Shown one piece after another: positions 42,059 through 52,964 of a stretch of 64,000 bases of DNA. The first letter of the stretch is position 1. Every line of letters begins with the position of its first letter. The stretch lies in the NCBI GenBank assembly GCA_033807775.1, contig CM066314.1, forward strand, positions 151,145,429-151,209,428, read 5' to 3'. This DNA is from Saussurea involucrata. Its lineage: Eukaryota > Streptophyta > Magnoliopsida > Asterales > Asteraceae. The translations under genes and the position numbers were made by a program. The notes below the pieces were generated by a model, which did no database searches, had not been told where the DNA came from, and saw only the letters and a program-made list of their open reading frames with translations.

Positions 42059-44324
42059 GAAAGGTCTTCAGCGCTCTTGGAGAGGTCTTCAGCGCTCTTG
42101 GAGAGGTTTTCAGCGCTCTTCTCCCCCTCTTTTTCATGATGAGGTGGGGAGGAATGTGACGATTCAGCAGCTTGTGTGGTTTCCCTGTCTTCTTGGCCAG
42201 GGATCCCCACACATATTTCAATCGCTGATAATCTGTTTTCTAGACCAGAAATACCATGATTGATTTTTACGAGTTCAACACGATCCGTCGTAGTAAAAGA
42301 TGGAGGTGCAGGGGCAGGTGCAGGGGCGGTCGTGTTGGTCAGGATCTGCTGCAACAATGTGTTCATAGAAGTGATGTCATTATTCATCGTATTGACATCA
42401 GTCTTCACAGAACTCATGTCAGTCTTGACGGAGCCGACATCAGTCTTTACAGCAGACATGTCACCTTCGAGTTTGCCAACCGATGTCTTCAGCGTTGTGA
42501 CTTCGCTGGACATGGTGTCAACTGACTTTTTGATGGCGAGGTAGTCAATGTAGATATCAGAGAGAACTTTGGCAAAGTCGGTGAGTGATTTATCAACCTT
42601 CTCCAAGTCAGCTTTGGAGGCATTTTTTTCGACGACAGTTGTCAGCTTTGAAAGATTCTCTCCAGCGTTTGTTACAACTGAAGAGTTGTCGGAAAGAGTA
42701 GTAGTGAGACATGTCAACGTCGTCTCTATTGTCTTCAGAGAGGCGTTGATGTCTCTCAAATTAGGACCTGTAACATATAAAAACTTGTGAACAGAGGAAA
42801 GCTCAGAAGTTTGGGGTTCAGTTACAGTGTATATGGGTTGGTGTGTACCTGCAGGAGGATTGGTGAATTCATCAAAATCTCGGGTTCCTGAGTAAAGTTC
42901 CATATGGTCATCTCTGCAGGTCCTATGCCCATCACTCCTTGAAGAGTATTATCTTTAGCTTCTGGAGGAATGACAGGTGCTTCAGTGATAACTGGAGAGT
43001 CCAAATGAGTAGAGGGAGGAGCGAAGGATAAGAATGGAGGTTGGTTACTGAGTTCAGCGTTTGATTCGCTGAGAATCACTTCATCAGTCTTTTGAGAGAC
43101 TGAAGGAGGTTGGGTAGATTCCAAGTTTGTAACCTCAGCGTTTAGAGACGCTGAAGTTGGGATAGATTGGGTGGCTTGTTCAGCTGTGGCAGAGCGTACC
43201 ACTGAACTTTCCTTCAGCCTAACAAGAGGAGCTGAGGAGTCTTTAGCAATAGATTGCTGGGGTTGCTCCTTGGTTTTCTTAGTTCTTTTGGAACCAAGTT
43301 GGGTTTCAGAGGGTTTCCTTTTAAGAGAAGGAATGGAGGTTGCAGTTGGGGTATCAGCGGTGGGTTTGTCCGCTGAAGGAGCTGCAGAAGTAGGGTTTAG
43401 AAGAGTTAAAAGAGTAGAAAGACGTACCTCATTTTCCACCGGTTTGAATTCGAGTACCTTAGGGCCAACCTGAGAGAGTTTCAGGTCACCCTCTGTTGGG
43501 TAGCTGTCTTTCAGGCCTTTTTGGAATACGGCGCTGGTGAATCGAGGAAAGGGAACCCATGGAGATCTGTCAGCGACGGAGTACACTCTGAGTACCAGGT
43601 CATCATAGATAATCTATGCCCAGTCTATATGTAGACCTTTCAGCAATGCATATCCCATTGCTTGCTGAGGCTGAGCGGCTTGGTCAGAGGAGCCGAACTT
43701 GGCAGTCATGCAGCTGATTAAATGAGCGAAGATGAAATTCATCTCGCTGGGCATTTTGGATTTCTTGATGAGGGTCAGCTTCTTCTCGGGCTTCTTGTCC
43801 CTCCCAGTTTCCCATATATAGCCCATTGCATCGAAGAATGCAATGATGGCTTCCCTGTCTGAGTTTTTCTTGTGGTCAGGGAGGGGAACGAAGGATTTTT
43901 CTTTGGTTGCGATGGGAATGCTGAGGGCTTTGCGAATGATGGCAGGGGTGATCTTCATGGTGCCATATTCAGTATCGCAGAGGATGCAGTCAATTAATTT
44001 TGAGGGGTCTTTGGCTGATGGTAGCTGAGAATGTCTGGCAGAGTACCAGAATTGGGATAACAGAAGTTGATGTGCAGGAGGTGTTATGGTCAGGGCTGTG
44101 GAGATGGAACAGTTCTTGAGGAATTTCACAGCATCATCTAGATGTGTGACTTGCTTTCGAGGAGGAAACTCGAGAAGCGCATAGAGGTTATTTACCTTGG
44201 TCCAATCCAGTTTGTCAAGAGAGAACTTGACCTGAGGAGCCTTGAGGATTTCCACTTCCTCAGTAGTATCATCAGCAGCAGTGTTCTCAGCGATGGTGTT
44301 CTTGGGAATGTCAGAATATGCCAT
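42059..44324 (-). pseudogene. Siro-A env-like ORF, 5' part
   Basis: Begins at the Met of MAYSDIPKNTIAEN (44324; another Met lies eight codons upstream). A globular region follows (VKFLKNCSISTALTITPPA, CILCDTEYGTMKITP, EMNFIFAHLISCMTAKFG), of the kind often labelled putative plant transposon protein. An in-frame TAG lies at 43616-43614. Then come a Pro/Ser/Thr-rich segment, a frame change between 42822 and 42903, and a heptad-like coiled coil with repeated VKTDMSSVKTDV and a triple KSAEDLS repeat before Siro-B. A second possible intron, 42848-42768 (CAG/GTACAC to TTACAG), would keep frame. No membrane segment is obvious. Function unknown. Confidence 0.65.
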
Positions 44325-45301
44325 TTTCTGTATTAACAGTTCAACCAAAGATTAACAAATAAGAATAATCTTAATGTGGAAAGATTTTCCAATAAGATGG
44401 TTCGAATTTTGTCCATTTCATTCAGACAAAATGTCTTAGTGAAGATTAGGGTTTTTCTTGTTTTTGAAAAACGAAATGCAAACCCAAAAGAAATCTTGTT
44501 TTCCAGGTTCTTTTAAAGATTGGGATTCTGGAAAAACGTATGAAGAACAAGTTTAAGATTTTGCGTTTTAAACTTGAAGAACAACCATGAAAGGTTGTGT
44601 TCATAAAACCATGAAAGAAAATGATTTCATTTTTAAGAAGTTCTTTTGTTTGATCTTGTTAAAACAATGAGAAGATCAGAAACAAGTTATTTGCATTTGG
44701 TAAATAATAAGAACATATTAACCTTTGATGTTTGAAGAAGATGAACAGTTGTTCTTGAAAAATTCGAGAGCAAGATGCAACAGTGAATTCTTTCTTTGCT
44801 TGGAGGAGAAGTTCGCGTAAAAGGAAAATATAAACCAAGAAATTGTTTATATAGAGAGATTTAGAAAGAGAAAATCTTGAGCGGGAAAAGATTTTCATCA
44901 TGGCACGGACACGTGTTTGCATTTGATTGGCGAGTAAACGAAACGTGCAAACGTGTGTCAGAAAGAAGAACGTGCCAGGGCTTATCCGTTGTAATGACAT
45001 CACAACTGTCCTTTCACATTCTTGGATGTCTCTGAGGTTTTGAAAACTCAGGGACACTTTTGAAAATATGAAGCACTGAATAGAAATATCAGTTGGTTTT
45101 AGAAATTTCAAAGTATCGCTGATAAGGAAGAGATATTCAGCGATGTAATTTATTTTGAAATCTTGCATTTACATGCGATTGTCAGAGAGAGAAACATACC
45201 TTGACATCAGCGAATCAAGTTTATTCAGAGAGAAGATGATAGAGTGGGTTATACAAGCTGATTTTATCCTATTGTTGATCAAATGTGAATCGCTGAAGAT
45301 T
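44325..45301 (-). other. Siro-A spacer between pol and env-like ORF
   Basis: About 1 kb without a supported ORF. It may hold the leader or splice acceptor for the third ORF. TCAGCG words are present (45115-45290). Confidence 0.5.
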
Positions 45302-47561
45302 TTACTCTTCAAAATTCAGCATTCCAAGCTCGCTGATGAGAAAGTTGAACCTTGTCTCATCAAGAGGTTTGGTGAACAGATCAGCTAACTGATAATCAGT
45401 TGGGATAAAGTGAAGTTCTATATCACCATTCATCACATGATCTCTGATAAAGTGATACCTGATTTCGATGCGTTTTGTCTTTGAGTGTAGCACTGGATTA
45501 TTTGCTATAGCGATGGCACTTGTGCTGTCGCAATAGATTGGAATATTTGAGAGCTGAAGGTCATAGTCCAGTAGTTGATTTCTCATCCACAAGACCTGAG
45601 AACAATAGCTTCCAGCGGCTACATACTCAGCTTCACCTGTGGAGGTGGACACTGAGTTTTGCTTTTTACTTGTCCAACTTACCAGCTTTCCACCCAGGAG
45701 CTGACATCCTCCTGTGGTGCTTTTCCTATCCATTCTGCAACCTGCAAAATCACTATCTGAATAGGCGATTAGATCGAATCCTGAGTCTTTGGGATACCAA
45801 AGACCTAGATTCGTTGTACCCTTAAGATATCAAAAAATTCGTTTTACAGCTGTCATATGAGATATCTTAGGTTCAGCTTGATATCGTGCACACAAACATG
45901 TTGCATACATAATATCGGGTCGGCTAGCTGTAAGATACAAAAGAGAGCCGATCATCCCACGGTACAGAGTGACATTAACAGGAATACCCTTAGTATCCTT
46001 ATCAAGTGTCAGCGGTGGTGCCATAGGGGTTTTCATAGCTGAACTTTCAGTTAAGTCGAATTTCTTCAGCATATCTTTAACATACTTTCCCTGATTAATG
46101 AAAGTTCCTTTTTCATTTTGTTTTATCTGAAGACCAAGGAAATAAGTTAGTTCACCCATCATGCTCATTTTATACTCATCTTTCATTCTATCAGCGAAAT
46201 GAGTACAAAGATCAGGGTTAGTAGAACCAAATATAATATCATCAACATATATTTGAACAAGAATGATATGACCTTTTACTTTCCTGAAAAATAGAGTTTT
46301 GTCGATTTTACCTCGCTCAAATTGTTCAATATGGAGATAAGTAGAAAGAGTGTCATACCATGCACGTGGAGCTTGCTTCAAGCCATAAAGTGCCTTATCC
46401 AGTTTATAGACATAACCTGGACGCTTAGGATCTGAGAATCCTGGAGGTTGTTCCACATAGACTTCTTCATTCAGCTTTCCATTTAGAAACGCTGACTTAA
46501 CATCCATCTGATATACTTTGAAGTCTTTGTGTACAGCGTATGCTAAGAATAGACGAATAGATTCTAGTCTTGCTACTGGAGCAAATGTTTCGTCATAATC
46601 TATGCCTTCCTCTTGTCTGTATCCCTGAGCAACAAGACGAGCTTTGTTGCGGGTTACAGTCCCATGTTCGTCCAACTTGTTTCGATAGACCCATTTAGTG
46701 CCTATCACTGTTTTGTCAGTTGGTCTTCGAACAAGTTTCCAAACATTGTTTCTTTCGAACTCAGTCAGCTCTTCTTGCATGGCGCTCACCCGGTTTGGAT
46801 CTTTGAGGGCATCATCTACTTTCTTTGGTTCAGTCAGAGAAATAAAGTTAACAAATAAACAAATATTACCTGCACTTCGTCGAGTCTGAACACCAGCGTT
46901 TGGATCACCAATAATTTGATCAATTGGGTGATTTACAGTCCATCGCTGAGCCGGAGCGTGAGACGCTGACTCAACCTGAACTGGAGGAGCTGAAGATGAA
47001 GCTTCAGCGACGTCTGGAGTATCAGCCAATAGAGGAATGGATGCAGTTGTCATTATATTCACTGATTGCTGAGAAGTAGATGGAATGTCTGAGACATTGG
47101 GTTCAGAAGCAGGTATAGTGTTTATAGGAACAGCTGAGGCCCATGATGTTTCATCTTCACTATTCTGCATATTTGAAATGATAGTAGGACCATCATCTTC
47201 AACTGTGTGAGCACGAGGAGTGGGAATATCTTCTAAATCACCAAGATGAGAAAACATCCATTGATTCAGTTCTTCAGTATCAGCGGACGGTTTAGAGTTC
47301 GCTAAACGGGATTCGTCAATCGTGACGTAAATTGTTTCTTCAACAGTTTGTCTTCTTCGATTAAAGACTCTGAAGGCTTTGGAGACTGAGGAGTATCCAA
47401 GAAAGATTCCATCATCAGCCTTAGGATCAAACTTTCCAAGGGCATCTCTGTTGTTCAGTATGAAACACTGACATCCAAAGATGTGAAGAAAGCTGATTGA
47501 AGGCTTTCTCACATGAAAAAGTTCATAGACTGTTTTATTGAATCTTTTAACTATCAGCGAC
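45302..47561 (-). pseudogene. Siro-A pol: integrase C-terminus, RT and RNase H
   Basis: From the Athila-C insertion point leftwards: the integrase tail with FGCQCFILNNRDALGKFD, a long Ser/Pro linker, RT with GTKWVYRNKLDEHG, LVAQGYRQEEGIDYDE, QMDVKSAFLNGKLNEEVYV and VQIYVDDIIFGS, then an in-frame TGA near 45828 at a position that is normally Arg, then RNase H with DSDFAGCRMDRKSTTGG, STGEAEYVA and the final ADLFTKPLDE. Catalytic Asp pairs are present. The TGA removes RNase H unless read through. Pol stops at 45302, near the Siro-A third-ORF spacer. Confidence 0.9.
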
Positions 47562-48917
47562 TGATACGAGGTTTCACACCCCGAGAATCTAACCGCAAGT
47601 GTACGGTGTCGAATCAAGTAATAACGTACGGTAAGTACGAGTATCGAATCCACGGGAACTAGGAACTAAGTATCACAATTACTACAATCGCTATTAACTG
47701 AGCTATCGAAAATTGAGAGGTTGGTATTAAACTACTAATTGCAGAAAATAAATCAAACACAAGACAGACAGTGAACAACTTTGGAATTCAGATAGAGAAA
47801 ACAGTTGAGGGTTGGAAATCCTTAGGTTCTACACATGCAAACAACTGACTCAAAACAGTTACCAGTTAATCCCCTTAATGATTCCCAAATCTTTTAAGAT
47901 CACCGTCGTTCTCTTTCGAACAACAACGGGTTTTATTTTGAAAAGGATAAGTTTAATCTCTCGATCTCACCTATGGATTCCAAAACACATTAAGTACACG
48001 ATTTATGTTTAAACTGGCTAGATTTTATCTCTCGATATCAACCTAACGGTTTAATTGGGACTAGATCTTACTTGGTATATCTCTATCACCTTTCGGACTT
48101 TAGACATGCAATTCCTAATTCTGAATAGCAATCAATTCTCTCGAACTTAATTACTAACAACAAATCAATTGTAAATTGGCCAAATTCACAAAAGCATTAA
48201 GAACGAAATCACATGCTTCATTAATTAAGGAACACTGATAAAAGTTCAAATCGTTTGTTTACATGCTTAATAAACCGAATTCATTCCAACCCCCAACACG
48301 AACAGGTTAGTTCATGTCGGTGGTGGATTCAAACACAAGGGAAAGGGAAACGAAAACGTATGTAAACATGATTAAGCGTAAAAGATGCAATCCTAAACAG
48401 TAAGATGATGAACTCCCTTCTCTCGTGATCGTCTATACTTCGCGTGTTGAACGTCTCCTTGATCGGCTCTCGATCGTGACTCCGAAAGCTCCGAAAAGTC
48501 TCAAGAAATCGCCCCAAAATCGCCCCTGGCCGTCGTGTGAAAGTTGCGTTCGAATGAATAACCTAAAACCCGATTAATAAAGCTGATTTTCGACAAACAG
48601 TGGCTTACGCGGTTTGCCACGCGACTTGCAAGTCGCGTGGTAAGTCGCGCGTGTCTTTTTGGCTGCATGGGTCGATTTCTGGTTCGCGGATCGGGTCCTG
48701 GTTCGGTTGCGGGTCTTGGGCTTGACTTTTGGGCTTCCGTTGGGCTTCGTTTTCACTCGTTTGGGCTCTTTTTAGCTTCTTTTCTCGATGATTGCCGCCT
48801 TTTAGGTAACCTGTATATTTCACTAGATAAAACCATAAAATTCCGCTTTTCTACTTTAATACAAGCCAATCTCATTGGTTTGAGAACTGAAAATAACGCC
48901 AAAAAGTGGCGTTATCA
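47562..48917 (-). repeat. Athila-C 3' LTR
   Basis: 1356 bp. Contains a perfect 24-bp palindrome at 48617-48640 (half-site CCACGCGACTTG). Partner of 55314-56669. Confidence 0.95.
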
Positions 48918-48953
48918 ACAACCCCAAACCGAGCGTTGCTTGTCCCCAAGCAA
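48918..48953 (-). other. Athila-C polypurine tract with upstream hairpin
   Basis: The minus strand reads GGTTTGGGGTTGT against the LTR. Just upstream is a hairpin TTGCTTG/CAAGCAA with a GGGA loop (48953-48936). Confidence 0.8.
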
Positions 48954-51169
48954 ATTAGCGATAAAAATAGAATAAAAGCATATATCTGCGAAATAATAAT
49001 AACTGCACAATTCCCAATCGGTACCAAGTGATGCATCGGTGATTTCCCATACCCGTGAATATCTATATCACTCTCGCCTCATCCTTATTTTGTCCGATCT
49101 ATGACCTTCTATTGAGAGTTGAACTCGTGACTGTTCCGGTTACGTTAGGGTTGTACTAGGTCCAGACATACTAGGGAAAACATTTCGCCTCGACCCTACC
49201 TCACGGGATACTCTCTTTGCACTCGAACCTAGGTTATCGCACATGTTGTCATGTTATGGAGGTTATGTACAAGAATACGCAATAATTTCATGACAACTAA
49301 CATGAAAGACGCACAAGTATCCAAAAGATTGATCTCAGAAGGAATCAAGTAGCAAGACAGGGAATATCAGTAGAGGTATTCGTAGACTCTAATCACGTTT
49401 TCCAAAAGATCACCCAGGTCTTTACAAGGGTTATAACGGGGCTAAGGTTAAGGCTTAGAAACGAAGGGTAAAAGGATCAAAGGTCCTCGGTGTGTCAATC
49501 ATTGGCAATTATGAACTTTCTCCTCCACTTTTGATCACTTGGCCCTATTTGTCACTCTTGGAGTCACTTTGACTCACTTATTATGCAGCTCTAAGTGCTA
49601 TCTAAATACTGTATTTATTCTCTTTTTTTTGGGACTTCATTGGTCCTCTTTTCTATTTCTTGGGTTACATTGACCCAATTGTGTTCTCATGACTGGCCGG
49701 AATTCTTTCTTTTTTGCTCTATCTCTCGCTGTTCATTACCGCTTCCGATCGACACACTTTCGGATAAGGTTGGCTAAGGCTTATGGCTAAAGGTTTAATG
49801 ATGGGGTTAGAAATGAAGAGGGTGAGTGTTTGGCTTCAAAGCGGTTTACGGATACACACAAAAAGGGTAAAAGGAAACAATAGTTAAAAACAGGTTAAAC
49901 AAAACACACAATGCCTGGAATCATATCTTAAGGTTCACACGATGTGGTCTACTATACCATCACCTAATATCCCGATGGTCGTCTTTGCTACTCAATGCAA
50001 TAATGTAGCGAGATCATTCTACATTCACGACAAGGAATTCGAAAAAGTGTATGTGAATTTAAGTGTATAAATCCCTCGAAATGAAAAACGTCTTTTAGGC
50101 TCAAAACTCACAATCGGGTGGTCTCCACTAATGTCCCTAGTCATGTCCTTTCCCGGTCCTTCCCTAACGGTCACGTCACTCTCACAAGATTCTTCCCACA
50201 ATGGTTGGTCTCAATCATTCAAAACAAAAAATTTAGCTATTATGATCTAGACACTCAGAAGTGCAGGAAATCTACGTGCATAACTTGGGCCCGATTGGGC
50301 AACCCCAAACCTTACCCACACATTGTCCCCAATGTGCAAGTAAAGTCGTAGGTGATGCGACTCGAATCATTGTGCAGTTATTACAGTTATCAAAAGGACG
50401 GGCAAGGCATTACATAGCAAGCAAAAGAAAACCCAAAATTTCTAAAATGGGTACCCCAAACCTAGGTCGTGGCCTAGGTTTGCCAATAAAAGCCAACCCC
50501 AAACCTCGGTAAAACCGAGGTTTGCACAGGGTTAAAAGTGAGTGTGTAGATGTTTAAAAGATGAGGTACCCCAAACCTAAGTGAAACTTAGGTTTGTTGC
50601 ATCTCGTGTGACCAAAATAGACTAAAACATCATACACCACTCGTTTAGCAGAAAGAGTTAGAATATACCTGTTTGCCCGGACCGAGAGGATTTTCTTGAC
50701 AGATTCGAGCACTTAGAGAAGATGGAGAGAGCATGCAAAACAAAAGATATCAAAGCAAAAGACAGAATGCAGGAATATGAAACACACAAAGCAAGAAAGG
50801 AAACAAAAACTGCACGAAAAACGAATGAGGGACACCCGCGGTTTGCTGCGCGGCTTGCAGGCCGCGCCACATCCCGCGTAACCCACTGTTTCACAAAACA
50901 GTTCAGAGGATTCCCGCGGCTTACCACGCGGTATACAACCCGCGGCCTAAGCCGCGTATGTCCCTGTTCCAGCTATTTTTGGATTTTTCAATTTTTCGAT
51001 TTTTATGGTTTTTTCGGAAATAAAAGCACACTCAAACAAAAGTAAAAACTAAGCACGCAAATAAAAGGGAAATCAAACCTTGGTGGGTTGCCTCCCACCC
51101 AGCGCCGTATTTAAAGTCGTGGCACGACTGTGTGGTTTTCAGCTTGGCTCGGTATCTGCGGGGTCAATT
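48954..51169 (-). other. Athila-C non-coding 3' region
   Basis: About 2.2 kb without RT, integrase or other supported ORF where pol would be expected. It contains hairpin plus PPT-like modules (50297-50600) and GC-rich near-palindromes at 50836-50960 related to the LTR palindrome. Small ORFs were judged spurious. Confidence 0.6.
50300..50600 (-). repeat. Hairpin plus GGTTTGGGG modules in Athila-C
   Basis: Three hairpins share arms CAAACCT/AGGTTTG but differ in the inner stem: 50457-50482 (AGG/CCT), 50500-50524 (CGGT/ACCG) and 50572-50596 (AAGT/ACTT). Each is followed on the minus strand by GGGG after AGGTTT. A fourth module at 50301-50336 copies the true PPT layout: CACATTG/CAATGTG with a GGGA loop, then GGTTTGGGGTTG. 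Confidence 0.9.
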
Positions 51170-51589
51170 TGTAATACCCCGGGTAAGTCCGTTAGACAAA
51201 TTCCCTATCCGTTAAGTTTATGTAACGATGATATTTAATGTTTAGGGTAAGTTTGAGATAAGTTATAAGGTTAGGGGTGTTTTAGTCCTTATTGAGTAGT
51301 TTGAGCCAAAAGTGTAAATTTGAGATATAAATATCTCAAACACTTCAGATATCCTCACTTTCCTCTTTAGAAACTGTGTGTGTGTGTGTGTGTGTTATGA
51401 ACGAAAGGAAGAAGACGAAGAAACCTACGGCTAGAGCATCAATTGATTTGGTTGAAGTTGATTTTGAGGTAAGCTCTTTTACATTTTGTGTTGTAATCAG
51501 TAGTAGGAGATATCTATCGGTTTAGAAGTTACGATTTCAGTGATTGGTATCGATTTCAATCGAATCTAGGTGAGATGAAACCGACTGTG

Positions 51590-51775
51590 TTCTTGAGACT
51601 CCCGGTGGAGTCCCAGTATTATCGACTCCCGGTAACGTAAACTCTCGGTATTGTGAACTTTCGGTACCAAGAAGTCCCGATACCGAGAAGTCCCGGTACC
51701 ATGGAGTCCCGGTATATTCGACTTCCGGTGATGTCAACTCCCGGTACTTGAGAGTCCCGGTACTGGTGGTAGTGT
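51590..51775 (+). repeat. 16-bp AGTCCCGGTA tandem array in LTR-E
   Basis: About ten units of 16 bp, such as ACTCCCGGTAACGTAA, AGTCCCGGTACCATGG and AGTCCCGGTATATTCG. The first half is conserved and the second half variable. Confidence 0.85.
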
Positions 51776-52316
51776 CCGGTTATAGTTTCTGATTGTATAT
51801 TTGGATTAAGTTGCTCCGAAAATTTCTTGGGGGGCCGCCCCCAAACCCCGCAAGGGCGTTGCCCCTTGACCCCATCCGCTAACCGGGTAGCGGAACCCCC
51901 GTGTTAAGTCGCTGTAGGGGAACAATTGAGAATAAGAGTTATTCTATTTGAATTATTTCAGATATTGTGAATTCAAATTGAAAGACTGAATCTGTGGAAA
52001 AGGCTTGGAAGCATTTTGTTAAACAATCGAGGTGAGTTTTACTTTAAAACGTTTTTAACTGGAATACATATATGTGTTTATATATGTATGTGAGTATGTG
52101 TGAAATATATATATGTGTTTGTATATATGAGACGGATACGTGTCAAGGTTTGATTATATGTTTATGTTAGAAGGATATATGTATATAATTATATATATAT
52201 ATATATATATGGTTGGAAAAATGATGAAAGGTTTATAAATGACAATATGATATATTGAGATATATATTGTATTTATATTGCACAAAACGAGTATAAGTGA
52301 GCCGAATTATTATTCG

Positions 52317-52425
52317 GCGGGGCTGTATGGAAATACAGCGGGGCTGCATGAAATTGCAGTGGAGCTGTAGGTAATTGCAGCGGGGCTGTATGTAATTACA
52401 GTGGAGTAGACTGTATTGTACAGTG
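52317..52425 (+). repeat. 21-bp hairpin tandem array in LTR-E
   Basis: Five units, each GGGGCTGTA-like, then a short loop, then TACAG-like. Stems include CTGTAT/ATACAG, CTGCA/TGCAG and CTGTA/TACAG. Confidence 0.85.
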
Positions 52426-52964
52426 ACGATAATTAGTTGGCTTGCTACCGACTAATGTGGCCAGGGGAAAGAAGATGAGATGAGGAGAGATACGCGGTGC
52501 TCGAGTCCTAATGTGGTATTTATATACGTGTGGTATATGCGTGCTTATACGAAAGGTTTTATGTAAACTATTTTGATACAAAGTATTATGTGAAAAGAGT
52601 TTTATATTGATTTTGGAAAAGACCAGGATTAACTCACTAGACCCGTTTGGTCTAACCCTCATTTTGTTTTCAAAAATATGTTTTCCAGGTCGAGGAATTG
52701 ATAGCGGCAAAGGAAAGAATAAGGTGTAGACTGCTTCCGTTGATCGATGATGTTTAAGAAGCTTTTATATATTTTGTAGTGTAAAGACTAATGAGACCAT
52801 ACTTGGTTTGTTATGTAACTTTTGTTGTAAATCAATGATATGTATGAATGTTATGTATTATGATGTATGTTATGGGACTTGGGTTGTTACGCAAATCGCC
52901 CACACTTGCGATTCTTCGCGGATTCTTCTATCTTCGGTCTTCCATGACCAGCTCCGGATCCTTC

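Larger units (their letters stand above)
51170..52891 (+). mobile_element. Solo LTR-E, gypsy-type, about 1.72 kb
   Basis: Starts TGTAATACCCCGGG and ends GGGTTGTTACG (the last base is expected to be A). Flanks CAATT and CAAAT give an imperfect TSD. It interrupts the Athila-C 3' region. It is homologous, in opposite orientation, to LTR-D. It holds a 16-bp CCCGGTA array (51590-51775), a TG microsatellite (51368-51392), a TA microsatellite (52188-52210) and a 21-bp hairpin array (52317-52425). No internal region or second LTR was found, so it is probably a product of LTR recombination. Confidence 0.8.

Noticed and set aside
42848..42848. Intron as the cause of the frame change at 42822-42903
   Set aside because: The 81-bp candidate intron does not fix the shift from the upstream frame; an indel is needed as well, so splicing alone does not explain it.
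48574..48975. ORFs on both strands repeated at 56326-56751
   Set aside because: They lie in the two copies of the Athila-C LTR and are explained by GC-rich palindromic LTR sequence.
52396..52710. Minus-strand ORF of 104 codons
   Set aside because: Inside solo LTR-E, no motif, antisense to the LTR.
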